The notes below the pieces were generated by a model that did no database searches, was not told where the DNA came from, and saw only the letters and a list, made by a program, of their open reading frames with translations. A stretch of 64,000 nt of DNA from Salinicola halophilus. Its GTDB lineage: Bacteria > Pseudomonadota > Gammaproteobacteria > Pseudomonadales > Halomonadaceae. Location of the stretch: contig NZ_PZJV01000006.1 of assembly GCF_003206155.1 (NCBI RefSeq), positions 322,266 to 386,265 on the forward strand. The letters are read 5' to 3'. Positions 1 through 8,968 of this stretch are shown here, in pieces. Made by a program: the position numbers and the translations under genes. Numbering within the stretch: the stretch's first letter is position 1; every line of letters begins with the position of its first letter.

Positions 1-29
1 GCGGCGTCGCGCCGAGCGAACGGGGAGGT

Positions 30-1721
30 TCAGAACGACTCCCAGTCGTCCTCGTCGCTGCCGTTCTTCTGGGCGTTGGCGGCGGGCGACGGCGCTGCCT
101 GAGAGGGGCGGCGCGGGGCCGAGGCCGTCTCGGTCGACGCCGTTCCGGTCGGGGCAGGGGCGCTGTAGCGGGAGAGCATGCCGTCATAGCTCTCGTCGGC
201 GACCCGGAAGCCGGACAGGGCGCGTTCGAGCATGCCGATCTGCTCGTTGAGGGTCGAGGCGGCGCTGGAGGCCTCCTGCACCAGCGTGGCGTTCTGCTGG
301 GTCACCTGGTCCATCTGCACCACGGCGTTGTTGACCTGGTCGATGCCGTTGGACTGCTCGCCGGAAGCGACCGAGATCTCCTCGATGAGATCGGTCATGC
401 GGGAGACGGCCTCCACCACCCGCCGAATGGTCTCGCCCGCCTCGGCGACGATCTCCGAGCCGGTGTCGATCTGGCGGTTGGAGGCGTCGATCAGCTCGCG
501 AATCTCGCGGGAAGCCTCGGCGCTGCGGCTGGCCAGCGTGCGCACCTCGTTGGCGACCACGGCGAAACCGCGACCCTGCTCGCCGGCGCGCGCGGCCTCC
601 ACCGAAGCGTTGAGCGCGAGAATGTTGGTCTGGAAGGCGATCGAGTCGATCACGCCGACGATCTCGGTCACCTTGCGCGAGCTGTCGGTGATGCCCTGCA
701 TGGTGGTGACCACCCGGTCCATCTTCTCGCCGCCCTCGCTGGCCGTGGTGCGTGCTTCACCGGCCAGACCGTTGGCCTGACGGGCGTTGTCGGCATTCTG
801 GCGCACGGTCTGGGTCAGCTCCTCCATGCTCGAAGCGGTTTCGCTGATCGAGGCGGCCTGCTGTTCGGTGCGCGCGGAGAGATCCTGATTGCCGCTGTGG
901 ATCTGGCCGATGCCCACGGTGAGCGTGCTGGAGGCGTGGCGAACGTCGATCATCGAGGTGGCGAGGCGGGAGCGCATGCCCTCGATCGCCGCGAGCAGGC
1001 TGCGCTCGTCGTCGCGCCGCACGTCGATCGCTCGGGTGAGGTCGCCGTCGGCGATCAGCTTGACGCTGTCCCGCGCTTCACGCGGGTCGCCGCCGAGGTC
1101 GGCGATCACGTTGCGGATGATCCATGCCATCACCAGCGTGATCGCAAGGCCGATGGCGAAGGCGATCAGCCCCATGCGCAGCACACCGCTCCAGAACGCC
1201 TGCTTGATGTCGGAGATGTAGACGTTGGAGGCGAGGTACCAGTCCCACTCCGGCACGTAGCGGACGTAGTTCAGCTTCGAGACGTCGTCGCCGTCGGCGT
1301 TGGTGGAGGTGTACTCGAGGGTGCCGTCGTCGGGGGCATCGGCCAGCGCCTTGAGCTCGCGATAGAAGTACATGCCGTTGTCATCGCGAAAGTCGCTCAT
1401 GTCGCTACCGATCTCGCGCTTCGGGTGGTAGACGAGATGGATGTCGCTATCGAAGGCGTAGACGTAGCTGCCGTCGAGATCGAACGCCGAGAGGTTGCGG
1501 CGGGCGAAGTTCTGCGCCGCCTCGGTAGTGAACTCGCCGCTGTCGGCGCGCTCGGCGTAGCGCTCGACCAGCGTCTGGGCGCTGGCGACGAAACTCTTGA
1601 GGCTGGTGACGCGTTCGGTCATCAGCGTGTCGCGTTTCTCGAGGGCCATCCAGCCCACCAGAACCAGCATTCCGACCCACATCAGGCCAACCGTAACCCA
1701 GAGCTTCTGGCGCATCGTCAT
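30..1721 (-). CDS. Methyl-accepting chemotaxis protein with a single Cache sensor
   Basis: Membrane chemoreceptor of about 563 residues that would control CheA through CheW. The order is a short cytoplasmic start, TM1 at about residues 7-25, a periplasmic Cache-like domain (about 35-180, with the YVYAFDSD and WYLASNVYI strands typical of sCache domains), TM2 at about 181-202, HAMP, and a signalling hairpin carrying the canonical [16 protein letters not shown] tip. The last five residues are DWESF, matching the [N/D]WE[T/S]F tail that tethers CheR and CheB in enterobacterial receptors, so it is probably a high-abundance type of receptor. I chose the ATG at 1721, which puts a short basic stretch before TM1; an in-frame ATG at 1772 would add 17 residues. 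The ligand is unknown; Cache receptors often bind small organic acids or amino acids. No che genes lie nearby. Confidence 0.93.
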   Translation of the reverse strand: MTMRQKLWVTVGLMWVGMLVLVGWMALEKRDTLMTERVTSLKSFVASAQTLVERYAERADSGEFTTEAAQNFARRNLSAFDLDGSYVYAFDSDIHLVYHPKREIGSDMSDFRDDNGMYFYRELKALADAPDDGTLEYTSTNADGDDVSKLNYVRYVPEWDWYLASNVYISDIKQAFWSGVLRMGLIAFAIGLAITLVMAWIIRNVIADLGGDPREARDSVKLIADGDLTRAIDVRRDDERSLLAAIEGMRSRLATSMIDVRHASSTLTVGIGQIHSGNQDLSARTEQQAASISETASSMEELTQTVRQNADNARQANGLAGEARTTASEGGEKMDRVVTTMQGITDSSRKVTEIVGVIDSIAFQTNILALNASVEAARAGEQGRGFAVVANEVRTLASRSAEASREIRELIDASNRQIDTGSEIVAEAGETIRRVVEAVSRMTDLIEEISVASGEQSNGIDQVNNAVVQMDQVTQQNATLVQEASSAASTLNEQIGMLERALSGFRVADESYDGMLSRYSAPAPTGTASTETASAPRRPSQAAPSPAANAQKNGSDEDDWESF

Positions 1722-1990
1722 CGTTTCGAATCCCGTCGTCTCGCGATCCGGCGGCGGGGTGTGGACGAACACCGCCGGGCATCACCAATAGAATTAAAGG
1801 AGTGAATGTTCCCATTCGCGCTTGTCTCTATCGGCGAGGGCGTGGCGAAGTTGAGCGGGGCGCATCGATGAAATGCTTGAAGGAACCGAGGAGGTCGCGC
1901 GCGAGATCCCGAGAAAACGCCGAAGCGCGCGACAAAGCGCGGCTTAGCAGACGAAGCGAAACCGGCACGCGCCGCCTGCGCGGCTCGCGC

Positions 1991-3334
1991 TCAATCGGTA
2001 GAGACCGTGGCGTCGGCGGTCGCCGCCGAGACGAGACGGCTTTCGGGGAAGGCACAGCGAAAGCGCGCCCCCTTGCCGGGGCGACTGACGATATCGAGCC
2101 TGGCGTCGTGTCGCAGCAGCACGTGCTTGACGATCGCCAGGCCGAGCCCGGTGCCGCCGGTGGCGGTGCTTCGCCCCTTGTCGATGCGGTAGAAACGCTC
2201 GGTCAGTCGCGGGATGTGGATCGGATCGAAACCCTCGCCGTCGTCCTCCACCTCGACGGCGCCGCCGTCGTGCCACGGCTTCCAGCGCAGGATGATATGA
2301 CTCCCCTCAGGGGTGTAGCGCACGGCGTTGAACACGAGGTTGGAGACGGCGCTGCGGATCTCGTGGGTGTTGGCGAGCAGCCGACGGCTCTCCTCGAGCT
2401 GGAGTTCCAGCGTCTGTTGGCCGGCGCTCAGTTCCCGGGCGTCGTCGATGATGCGGGCGAGCAGGACACCGACGTCGAGGGTGTCGTCGGCGTCGTCGGG
2501 GCTGTCGATCTCCAGACGCGAGAGCAGCAGCAGATCATCGACCAGATGCTGCATCCGGGTCGTCTGCGCCTGCATCTGAGTGAAGCCGCGCTGCCAGCGC
2601 GACGGCAGCTCCCCGGCGTGCTCGGTGTAGGTCTCGAGATAGCCCGCGAGTACCGTCAGCGGCGTGCGCAGCTCGTGGGAGACATTGGCGACGAAATCGC
2701 GGCGCATCATTTCCAGCTGATGCAGTCGGGTGACGTCGCGGGCCATCACCAGCCGCTCGTCGTCGCCGAACAGCGTGACCTGGAACTGCAGCATCTGGGC
2801 GTGGTGCACCGGCGAGGGGATCAGCAGCGGCTCGGCGTAGTCGCGGGCGTTGAAGTAGTCGATGAAGCGCGGGTCGCGCAGCAGGTTGGTGAGCGGTCGG
2901 CCGCGGTCGTGATCGGGCTTGAGGCCGAGCATCTCCGAGGCGGCGCTGTTCCACCAGTCGAGATCGCCGTGGGAGTCGAGCATGACGACGCTATCGCGCA
3001 TCGCCTCGCAGGAGTCCTGAATGCGCCGGAGAATGTCGCGCAGGCGCTGCTGCAGCTGACTCTGGGCTTTCTGATAGCTGTAGAGGCGGTCGAACAGGTC
3101 CCCCCAGACGCCGGTGCCCGGCGGCGGCGCCTCACGCGGATGGCGCAGCAGCCAGACATAGAGCCTGCGCACGTGAAGCAGATGCAGGAAGACGTAGAGC
3201 CCGAGCCCGGCGGCGATGCCCCAGCCGAGCCCGGCGAACAGCGCATCGAACAGCGTGCCCAGCAGCAGCCCCATCGCCCCGAGGCCGAACAGCATGTAGC
3301 CCAGGCGCCACAGCTCGTTGATCCAGTAGCGCAC
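1991..3334 (-). CDS. phoR: Phosphate regulon sensor histidine kinase PhoR
   Basis: Inner-membrane histidine kinase of 447 residues that phosphorylates PhoB under phosphate limitation. It has two hydrophobic N-terminal segments (about residues 11-50), a PAS-like region (about 110-200), an H-box FVANVSHELRTPL with the phosphoacceptor at H220, and HATPase motifs (N-box SNLVFNAVRYTPEG, then DDGEGF, then GTGLGLAI). The short membrane anchor without a large periplasmic domain is typical of PhoR. It lies 7 bp downstream of phoB on the same strand, so the two are surely co-transcribed. No pst or phoU genes are visible here. Confidence 0.96.
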   Translation of the reverse strand: MRYWINELWRLGYMLFGLGAMGLLLGTLFDALFAGLGWGIAAGLGLYVFLHLLHVRRLYVWLLRHPREAPPPGTGVWGDLFDRLYSYQKAQSQLQQRLRDILRRIQDSCEAMRDSVVMLDSHGDLDWWNSAASEMLGLKPDHDRGRPLTNLLRDPRFIDYFNARDYAEPLLIPSPVHHAQMLQFQVTLFGDDERLVMARDVTRLHQLEMMRRDFVANVSHELRTPLTVLAGYLETYTEHAGELPSRWQRGFTQMQAQTTRMQHLVDDLLLLSRLEIDSPDDADDTLDVGVLLARIIDDARELSAGQQTLELQLEESRRLLANTHEIRSAVSNLVFNAVRYTPEGSHIILRWKPWHDGGAVEVEDDGEGFDPIHIPRLTERFYRIDKGRSTATGGTGLGLAIVKHVLLRHDARLDIVSRPGKGARFRCAFPESRLVSAATADATVSTD

Positions 3335-3341
3335 GCGCGAA

Positions 3342-4031
3342 TCACTCCCGAGTCGAGAAGCGGTAGCCGGTACCGCGGACGGTCTGGACCAGATGCTGGT
3401 GCGTCTCGCCGAGCGACTTGCGCAGGCGACGAATGTGCACGTCGACCGTGCGCTCCTCGACGTAGACGTTGCCGCCCCAGACCTGATCGAGCAGCTGGCT
3501 GCGCGTGTAGGCGCGCTCCTGATGGGTCATGAAGAACTGCAGCAGACGATATTCGGTGGGACCGATCTCCAGCGCGCTGCCGTGGGAGGTAACCCGGTGG
3601 CTGGCGGGGTCGAGCTTGAGACCTTCGACTTCCACCGACTCCTCGACGCCTGCCGGCGTGGCGCGGCGCAGCACCGCCTTGAGCCGGGCGACCAGCTCCC
3701 TGGGTGAGAACGGCTTGGTGATATAGTCGTCGGCGCCGGCTTCGAGCCCCTGGATCTTGTTGTCCTCCTCGCCCTTGGCGGTGAGCAGGATGATCGGCAT
3801 CTCGGCGGTGGCCTCCTCGCGCTTGAGGCGACGGGCCAGCTCGATGCCGCTGGTGCCCGGCATCATCCAGTCGAGCAGTACCAGGTCGGGCTTGTGATCC
3901 AGCGCCATGGCGTGGCCGGTCTGGGCGTTTTCCGCTTCCAGCACGCGATAGTCCGCCATTTCCAGCGCCACGGCGATCATCTCGCGAATGGAGGATTCGT
4001 CGTCGACGATGAGTACGGTCTTGGAGCTCAT
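3342..4031 (-). CDS. phoB: Phosphate regulon response regulator PhoB
   Basis: OmpR-family response regulator of 229 residues. The receiver domain (about 1-120) has the acidic pair D10/D11, phosphoacceptor D54 in LLDWMMPG, the switch Thr in LLTAKGEED and Lys in ITKPFSPREL. The C-terminal winged helix (about 130-227) contains the recognition segment with RTVDVHIRRLRKSLG. It binds Pho boxes and activates phosphate-starvation genes. It is first in the phoB-phoR pair. Two Pho-box-like direct repeats lie about 100-150 bp upstream of the ATG, consistent with autoregulation. Confidence 0.97.
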   Translation of the reverse strand: MSSKTVLIVDDESSIREMIAVALEMADYRVLEAENAQTGHAMALDHKPDLVLLDWMMPGTSGIELARRLKREEATAEMPIILLTAKGEEDNKIQGLEAGADDYITKPFSPRELVARLKAVLRRATPAGVEESVEVEGLKLDPASHRVTSHGSALEIGPTEYRLLQFFMTHQERAYTRSQLLDQVWGGNVYVEERTVDVHIRRLRKSLGETHQHLVQTVRGTGYRFSTRE

Positions 4032-4127
4032 GGACGGGCCTCGAATGAAAGAGAAAGAGCGACCGACGGTCGCGTTCTCCCGAACCGGCGGCGTGCTAGC
4101 GGCGTTTCGAAGCGCACCCCGCCGGCC

Positions 4128-4178
4128 GTGACAGAACCGTGACGATTACAGCGCGAACAGATGACAGAAAAGTGACAG
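4128..4178 (-). promoter_or_regulatory. Two Pho-box-like direct repeats upstream of phoB
   Basis: Read on the minus strand, 4178-4161 is CTGTCAC-TTTT-CTGTCAT, an almost perfect 7-4-7 Pho box. A second, weaker copy at 4145-4128 reads TCGTCAC-GGTT-CTGTCAC. The two are 33 bp apart, about three helical turns, so they would lie on the same DNA face. They sit between the ubiA stop (4194) and the phoB start (4031). PhoB autoregulation through such boxes is established in other proteobacteria. Confidence 0.85.
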
Positions 4179-4193
4179 TGGCGACGGTAGCGG

Positions 4194-5090
4194 TCAAGCG
4201 ACCGGCCACAGCGCCAGCGCCAGCCCCGCAAAAAGCAAAAGGCCCGACCAGAAATTGTTGAGAAACGCCTGGAAGCAGGGGTCGCGCTCGCGGCTCTGGA
4301 TCAGCCACTGCTGATAGACGAAGGTCGCTGACATCGCCGCCAAGCCCAGCCAGAAAAAGCCGCCAAGAGCGAGACGCGCCCCCACCCAGACAAGCATCAC
4401 GAGCGTGGTGAGCTGCAAAAGACCGATGATCAGCCTGTCGGCGGTGCCGAACAGCCGGGCGGTGGACTTGACCCCGATCTTGATGTCGTCGTCGCGATCG
4501 ACCATGGCGTACTGGGTATCGTAGGCCACCGTCCAGGCGACATTGGCGACGAGCAGCAGCCACGCCTCCAGCGGTATCTCACGACTCACCGCCATGAACG
4601 CCATGGGAATCGCCCACGAGAAGGCCAGGCCCAGCACCACCTGCGGCAGATGGGTATAGCGCTTCATGAACGGATAGATCGCCGCCAGCGCCACGCCGAC
4701 GAACGACAGCAGCACCGTCGGCAGATTGGTGAAGCAGACCAGCACGAACGCCGCCGCCACCAGCGTCGCGAACAGGCCCTTGGCCTCACGCTCGCTGATG
4801 CGCCCGGTGGCGAGCGGCCGCGTCCGGGTGCGTTTGACGTGGCCGTCGATCTTGCGATCGGCGTAGTCGTTGACCACGCAGCCGGCGGCGCGCATCAGAT
4901 AGACGCCGAGCACGAAGATGATCAGGTTGGCGCGGTCTGGCACGCCCTCGGCGCCGAGCCAGAGTGCCCAAAGCGTCGGCCACATCAAAAGCCAGGTGCC
5001 GATCGGCTTGTCGAGTCGGGTCAGGCGCAGGAAGTCGGGCAGGCGGGCGAGGCCGCGTGGGCGGGCGGCGGCGGAATCGGCGCTGGGCAT
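4194..5090 (-). CDS. ubiA: 4-hydroxybenzoate octaprenyltransferase UbiA
   Basis: Polytopic inner-membrane prenyltransferase of 298 residues that attaches the polyprenyl tail to 4-hydroxybenzoate in ubiquinone synthesis. Both aspartate-rich motifs are present: NDYADRKID followed by [13 protein letters not shown], and a second near the middle in YAMVDRDDD. Hydrophobic segments run through the rest. The ATG at 5090 follows a GGAG with 6-nt spacing; the open frame continues upstream, but that part overlaps ubiC and reads as shadow sequence. It lies 38 bp downstream of ubiC, so ubiC-ubiA form an operon supplying consecutive steps. Confidence 0.96.
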   Translation of the reverse strand: MPSADSAAARPRGLARLPDFLRLTRLDKPIGTWLLMWPTLWALWLGAEGVPDRANLIIFVLGVYLMRAAGCVVNDYADRKIDGHVKRTRTRPLATGRISEREAKGLFATLVAAAFVLVCFTNLPTVLLSFVGVALAAIYPFMKRYTHLPQVVLGLAFSWAIPMAFMAVSREIPLEAWLLLVANVAWTVAYDTQYAMVDRDDDIKIGVKSTARLFGTADRLIIGLLQLTTLVMLVWVGARLALGGFFWLGLAAMSATFVYQQWLIQSRERDPCFQAFLNNFWSGLLLFAGLALALWPVA

Positions 5091-5128
5091 GAAACTCTCC
5101 GAGTGGACGGGCGCGGCAAGCCGGAACC

Positions 5129-5728
5129 TTAACCCAGATGCGTCGGCGCTTCGAGAACGCCACCCTGGCGGCGAGTCGAGCGCGCCAGCCCCAGATCCTC
5201 CGCCATCTCGCGCTGAAAGCCCTCCTGCACCAGCAGCCGAATCGACCCGTGGCGAAAGCGCGAGCGGCGCAGCCAGAGCGTATCGCTGCCGGAGGAGATC
5301 GGCGCGATCTCGATCGGCCCGCGCTCGAGATCCGGCTGGGCGAAGAGCCAGCTGCCCAGCGAGCGCTCGCCGAGCGCGCGGAGCTGGCGGTGACCGAGGC
5401 GACTCAGCGGTGCCACCGAACGCGCGACCACCCAGCAGCGCTCGCCGCTCATCAGCGCAACCTCGCGGACCCAGGCGACGCGGCCCGCGCGCAGTCCCAG
5501 CGCCTGCGCCTCGTCCCGGCGCGGGACCTTCACGCCTTGGGAGACGAGGCGTACGTGGAACGCTCGCGGCGAGGCCGCGATGAGGCGGGCGGTCAGCGAA
5601 TCGGTCGAGGCGATCCACTGCCACCAGCGGGCGTCCATCGCGTGGCGGCGAGCGTCGATGGGCACCCAGCGAACGAAGCGGCGGCGCTCGGCCAAGGGAA
5701 ACGCAGGGCAGTGGGCAGTTCGGGGCAC
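5129..5728 (-). CDS. ubiC: Chorismate pyruvate-lyase UbiC
   Basis: Cytoplasmic enzyme that removes pyruvate from chorismate to give 4-hydroxybenzoate, the first committed step of ubiquinone synthesis. The stretch [14 protein letters not shown] aligns with the E. coli WLLLEDSMTKRF region, and family landmarks [21 protein letters not shown] and [12 protein letters not shown] follow in order. I chose the GTG at 5728 (199 residues) because GGAG lies 6 nt upstream; an ATG at 5638 would give 170 residues, closer to the E. coli length of 165 but without a clear ribosome site. It is divergent from the rubredoxin reductase gene with about 105 bp between starts. Confidence 0.9.
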   Translation of the reverse strand: MPRTAHCPAFPLAERRRFVRWVPIDARRHAMDARWWQWIASTDSLTARLIAASPRAFHVRLVSQGVKVPRRDEAQALGLRAGRVAWVREVALMSGERCWVVARSVAPLSRLGHRQLRALGERSLGSWLFAQPDLERGPIEIAPISSGSDTLWLRRSRFRHGSIRLLVQEGFQREMAEDLGLARSTRRQGGVLEAPTHLG

Positions 5729-5834
5729 GCAGGGCTCCACGTCGAGTGATCGCCCGCCGGGGGCGGGAAGCGGCGGACAGGTGGCGCCGCAGTGTACCAT
5801 CGAGCGTTCACTCGTCCTGACTCGAGAGGATGGT

Positions 5835-7064
5835 ATGACCGCAGTTGCCACCAACGTGCCCGCCCGTGATGACGTCCCGAGATCCGACCCCGGGCTCGTG
5901 ATCGTCGGTACCGGCATGGCGGGGCTGGCACTGGCGCGCGGCGTGCGCGCCCGGGACGGCGCGCGACCGATCACCCTGATCACCGCCGACAGCGGCGACG
6001 AGTACGTCAAGCCGCTGCTCTCCAGCGCCGTGACCAAAGGCCAGTCCGTCGTCGATCTCCGCTTGCGCCGCGCGCCGGACGTGGCCGAGGCGCTCGACGC
6101 GCGTCTGCGCATTCATACCCGGATCGATGCCATCGACCCTGCTGCGCGCTGTCTGCATCTGGGCGCCGAACGGCTGCCCTATTCCCAGCTCGTGCTCGCC
6201 ACCGGCGCCACGCCGTATTGCCCCGTCGCGACGCCGCCCGAGGCCGTCGATCGCGTCTTCCAGATCAACGATCTCGACGACTATCGGCGGTTTCGCGCCG
6301 CGCTCGATGGCGTCGGGCGATCGGCGCGGATCGCCATCGTCGGCGCCGGACTGGTCGGCTGCGAATACGCCAACGATCTACAGGCCGGCGGCTACCGGGT
6401 CACGCTGATCGCCCCCGAGGCGACGCCCCTGGCGCGGCTGCTGCCTGCCCGCCTCGGGGAGGCACTGGCGGCGGCTTTTGCCCGCGCTGGCATCGCCACC
6501 CGCTTTTCGCGCCAGCTCGTCGCGCTCGATGCTGCCGGGGGCAGCGTCGCGCTCAGGCTCGATGACGGCGAGCGCTCGGAGTTCGATTTCGTGCTGATGG
6601 CGACCGGGCTGCGTCCGCGAACCGGGCTGGCCGAGGCGGCGGGGCTTGCCGTCTCGCCGGCGGGCATTCTCACCGATCGGCGCCTGGCGACCAGCGTGCC
6701 CGCCATCTACGCCCTTGGCGACGTCGCCTGCGTCGGCGGGCTCGACGATCCGGCGCGCGGGGTCAGCGCCATGTACGTGCAGCCGCTGCAGGCGAGCGCG
6801 AAAGCGCTTGCGGCCTCGCTCACCGGTACGCCCACCGAGGTCGCCTACGGCGCCTGGCCGGTGGTGGTGAAGACGCCGCTGCTGCCTGTCGTTGCGCTGG
6901 CGCCCCAGGAATCACCCGCGCGCTGGCGCTTCGAAGGCGAGGGCGAGGATCTCGCGGCCATCGCCGAGAATGCGGCGAGCGATCTGGTCGGTTTCGCGCT
7001 CACCGGGCGCTGCGTTCGGCGTAAAGTCGAACTGGCGCGTGCGGCGCCGGCGTTGCTAGGCTAG
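5835..7064 (+). CDS. rubB: Rubredoxin reductase (FAD/NAD-dependent)
   Basis: Flavoprotein of 409 residues that passes electrons from NADH to rubredoxin. It has an N-terminal FAD-binding site LVIVGTGMAGLALARG, a central NAD-binding site IAIVGAGLVGCEYA, and the second FAD motif AIYALGDVA. The C-terminal domain with FALTGRCVRRKVEL fits the AlkT/RubB family. The ATG follows AGAGGATGGT. Gene order (HU, reductase, ubiC, ubiA, phoB, phoR) matches pseudomonads, which carry rubredoxin genes in this interval; none is present here. Related NAD(P)H-dependent reductases cannot be fully excluded. Confidence 0.85.
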   Translation: MTAVATNVPARDDVPRSDPGLVIVGTGMAGLALARGVRARDGARPITLITADSGDEYVKPLLSSAVTKGQSVVDLRLRRAPDVAEALDARLRIHTRIDAIDPAARCLHLGAERLPYSQLVLATGATPYCPVATPPEAVDRVFQINDLDDYRRFRAALDGVGRSARIAIVGAGLVGCEYANDLQAGGYRVTLIAPEATPLARLLPARLGEALAAAFARAGIATRFSRQLVALDAAGGSVALRLDDGERSEFDFVLMATGLRPRTGLAEAAGLAVSPAGILTDRRLATSVPAIYALGDVACVGGLDDPARGVSAMYVQPLQASAKALAASLTGTPTEVAYGAWPVVVKTPLLPVVALAPQESPARWRFEGEGEDLAAIAENAASDLVGFALTGRCVRRKVELARAAPALLG

Positions 7065-7231
7065 CCTCGGTAACGGCGGGGGCGCGGTGCCGCGAGCGCT
7101 TCGGCGCTTTACACATCGCGTGATCGACGGCTTATCATGCGCCAGACGGGATCGATTCCCCGCCGAGAACAACAGCGTGTTTTAGATACGAGGCGTCTCA
7201 GTTAACGCCATTGCCAACCCAGGAGGGCTTT

Positions 7232-7510
7232 ATGCGTAAGCCAGAACTCGCTACGGCCATCGCCGAGCGTGCGGATCTTTCGAAGGACAAGGCAAGCCAG
7301 GTGCTCAACGTCATTCTCGACGAGATCACCGAAACGGTCGCCAAGGGTGACGACGTGACGCTGATCGGCTTCGGCTCGTTCACCGTTCGCGAGCGCGCAG
7401 CGCGTACCGGCAAGAACCCCCAGACCGGCAAGCCGCTGGACATCCCCGCCAGCAAGACCGTGGCGTTCAAGCCCGGCAAATCGCTCAAGGACTCCCTCGG
7501 CAGCAAGTAA
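7232..7510 (+). CDS. hup: Nucleoid protein HU
   Basis: Small DNA-binding protein of 92 residues. The core GFGSFTVRERAARTGKNPQTG is the HU/IHF signature, with the intercalating NP at the arm tip, and KTVAFKPGKSLKD closes the protein. The start at 7232 is decided by a perfect AGGAGG 5 nt upstream, not the ATG 21 bp earlier. HU versus IHF: the absence of an extended C-terminal helix and the RKPELA start favour HU. Its place beside rubredoxin reductase matches hupA in pseudomonads. Confidence 0.95.
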   Translation: MRKPELATAIAERADLSKDKASQVLNVILDEITETVAKGDDVTLIGFGSFTVRERAARTGKNPQTGKPLDIPASKTVAFKPGKSLKDSLGSK

Positions 7511-7688
7511 CGCCGGCGACGAGCGAAACGTCACTCATCCTTGAGTGCAACGATGACCGATCCGCCCCGCCGGGTCGGCATTTCCGCCACCGGGTCTCGC
7601 ACCCGCCCCGAACGACACAAGCGCTTGCGCCCTCGGGCCTTGGCGAACGCGGTCGGTGCCAAGCGAGCGCCGAGTACGAGAGGCAGTC

Positions 7689-8045
7689 ATGAAGCTCAAA
7701 CTGATGCTGTGGTGGCTCGGCGTGATGCTCAAGCGAGCGCGCGCTCGAAAGACCGAATTCCGCGACACGCTGGCGCGTTTCGAACGATTCGACTGGGGGG
7801 TGGCTACCGAAGACCTGAGCGTCGCACGCCACTACCGAATGCGTCCGCAGACGATCGAGAGCCACGCCGGCCTACCGGTGGATCTGGCGCTCGAACTGCG
7901 CTTTCGCGACGCCGAAAGTGCCACGCAGTTCCTGCGCAAGCCCTCTCAGCGGGCCTTTCGCACCGGTCTTTTCGACGGTCGGCTGCGCCTGGTCGGCGAC
8001 TCTCGCGACCTCGAGCGGCTGCAGAGCCTGCTGAAGCATCTCTGA
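7689..8045 (+). CDS. Small uncharacterised protein, possibly SCP2-like
   Basis: A 118-residue protein starting at an ATG with GAGAGG upstream. It begins with a hydrophobic/basic stretch (KLKLMLWWLGVMLKRAR) that could be a membrane-peripheral anchor. The C-terminal half, with LALELRFRDAESATQFL and then FDGRLRLVGDSRDLERLQSLLKHL, has the pattern of the last strands and helix of sterol-carrier-protein-2 folds (small residue, Gly, 'GD', helix with Leu repeats). That resemblance is by eye and weak. It follows HU by 178 bp and is followed by a convergent pirin gene. Confidence 0.7.
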   Translation: MKLKLMLWWLGVMLKRARARKTEFRDTLARFERFDWGVATEDLSVARHYRMRPQTIESHAGLPVDLALELRFRDAESATQFLRKPSQRAFRTGLFDGRLRLVGDSRDLERLQSLLKHL

Positions 8046-8142
8046 GCCACGAGCCACGAGCCGGGCATCACCAACGGCTAGCGGCTCGCCTTCCTGAATC
8101 AAAGCGAGTGGACTTGCCCCTCGCCGGGCCCGATCTTCCGGC

Positions 8143-8856
8143 TCAGCCCGCCGCCAGCACCGGCAAGTCGAAGACCAGCACTTCCGCCCCGTCGCCGTCT
8201 TCCAGCGTCACTCGCGACTCTTGCGTGAGCATCACCGCGTCGCCGGGCGCCAGCCGCTCACCGTTGACCGTGAGCGACCCCTGCGCCACGTGCACGTAGG
8301 CTTGTCGTCCTGCTTCCAGCGCGAGTTCGGCTCGCTCCTCGCCATCGATCAGCGCGGCGTGAATGAAGGCATCCTGGGCCAGGCTCAACGAGCCGTCGCG
8401 CCCGTCCGGCGAGAGAATCAGGCAGAGGCGTCCGCGTTTGTCGGCATCATGAAAATCCTTTTCCGCGTAGCGGGGTTCGAGACCGCGCGCCCGCGGAAAC
8501 AACCAGATCTGCAGGAAATGAACCGGTTGGCTGTCGGAGTGGTTGAACTCGCTGTGCTCGACGCCGGTGCCGGTGGTCATGATCTGCACCCGCCCCGGGC
8601 CGATCGCGGAGCCGTTGCCCAGGGTGTCGCGATGGGCGAGCTCGCCGCTGAGCACGTAGGAGAAGATCTCCATGTCCCGGTGACCGTGCTGGCCGAAACC
8701 CTGACCCGGCGCCACCCGGTCCTCGTTGATCACCCGCAGCACGCTGAAGTGCACGTGCTGCGGGTCGTGATAGCCGGCAAACGAGAACGAGTGATAGCTC
8801 TCGAGCCAGCCGTGATCGGCATAGCCGCGCTCGTTGCCGCGTCGAATCGTCAGCAT
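8143..8856 (-). CDS. Pirin-family bicupin protein
   Basis: A 237-residue pirin. The N-terminal cupin has the metal-ligand pattern FGQHGHRDMEIFSYVLSGE and later TTGTGVEHSEFNH, giving the expected His/His/His/Glu site. The second cupin half contains AYVHVAQGSLTVNG. Pirins of this type (YhhW-like) can oxidise quercetin in vitro; cellular roles remain uncertain. The ATG at 8856 has AGGAGAG upstream. A perfect 14-bp palindrome lies about 85 bp upstream of the start and could be an operator. Confidence 0.92.
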   Translation of the reverse strand: MLTIRRGNERGYADHGWLESYHSFSFAGYHDPQHVHFSVLRVINEDRVAPGQGFGQHGHRDMEIFSYVLSGELAHRDTLGNGSAIGPGRVQIMTTGTGVEHSEFNHSDSQPVHFLQIWLFPRARGLEPRYAEKDFHDADKRGRLCLILSPDGRDGSLSLAQDAFIHAALIDGEERAELALEAGRQAYVHVAQGSLTVNGERLAPGDAVMLTQESRVTLEDGDGAEVLVFDLPVLAAG

Positions 8857-8940
8857 TGTCTCTCTCCTGTCGGGCGGGCCCCTCGGGGGCCGATGAGACG
8901 AGTCTACCGGCAATGGATTCGAACAAAAGTGGCTTGAATC

Positions 8941-8954
8941 GCACCGATCGGTGC
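8941..8954. promoter_or_regulatory. Perfect 14-bp palindrome upstream of the pirin gene
   Basis: The sequence GCACCGATCGGTGC is its own reverse complement. It lies between the trpA stop (8969) and the pirin start (8856). There is no T-run after it in the minus-strand direction, so it does not look like a trpA terminator; a dimeric repressor site for the pirin gene is the more natural reading. Function is inferred. Confidence 0.4.
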
Positions 8955-8968
8955 AACAAAACGAACGG

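Noticed and set aside
1802-3532. Long plus-strand open frame (576 codons) opposite phoR and phoB
   Set aside because: It is antisense to two clear genes, has no family likeness, and is Arg/Val/Asp-rich as expected of high-GC shadow frames.
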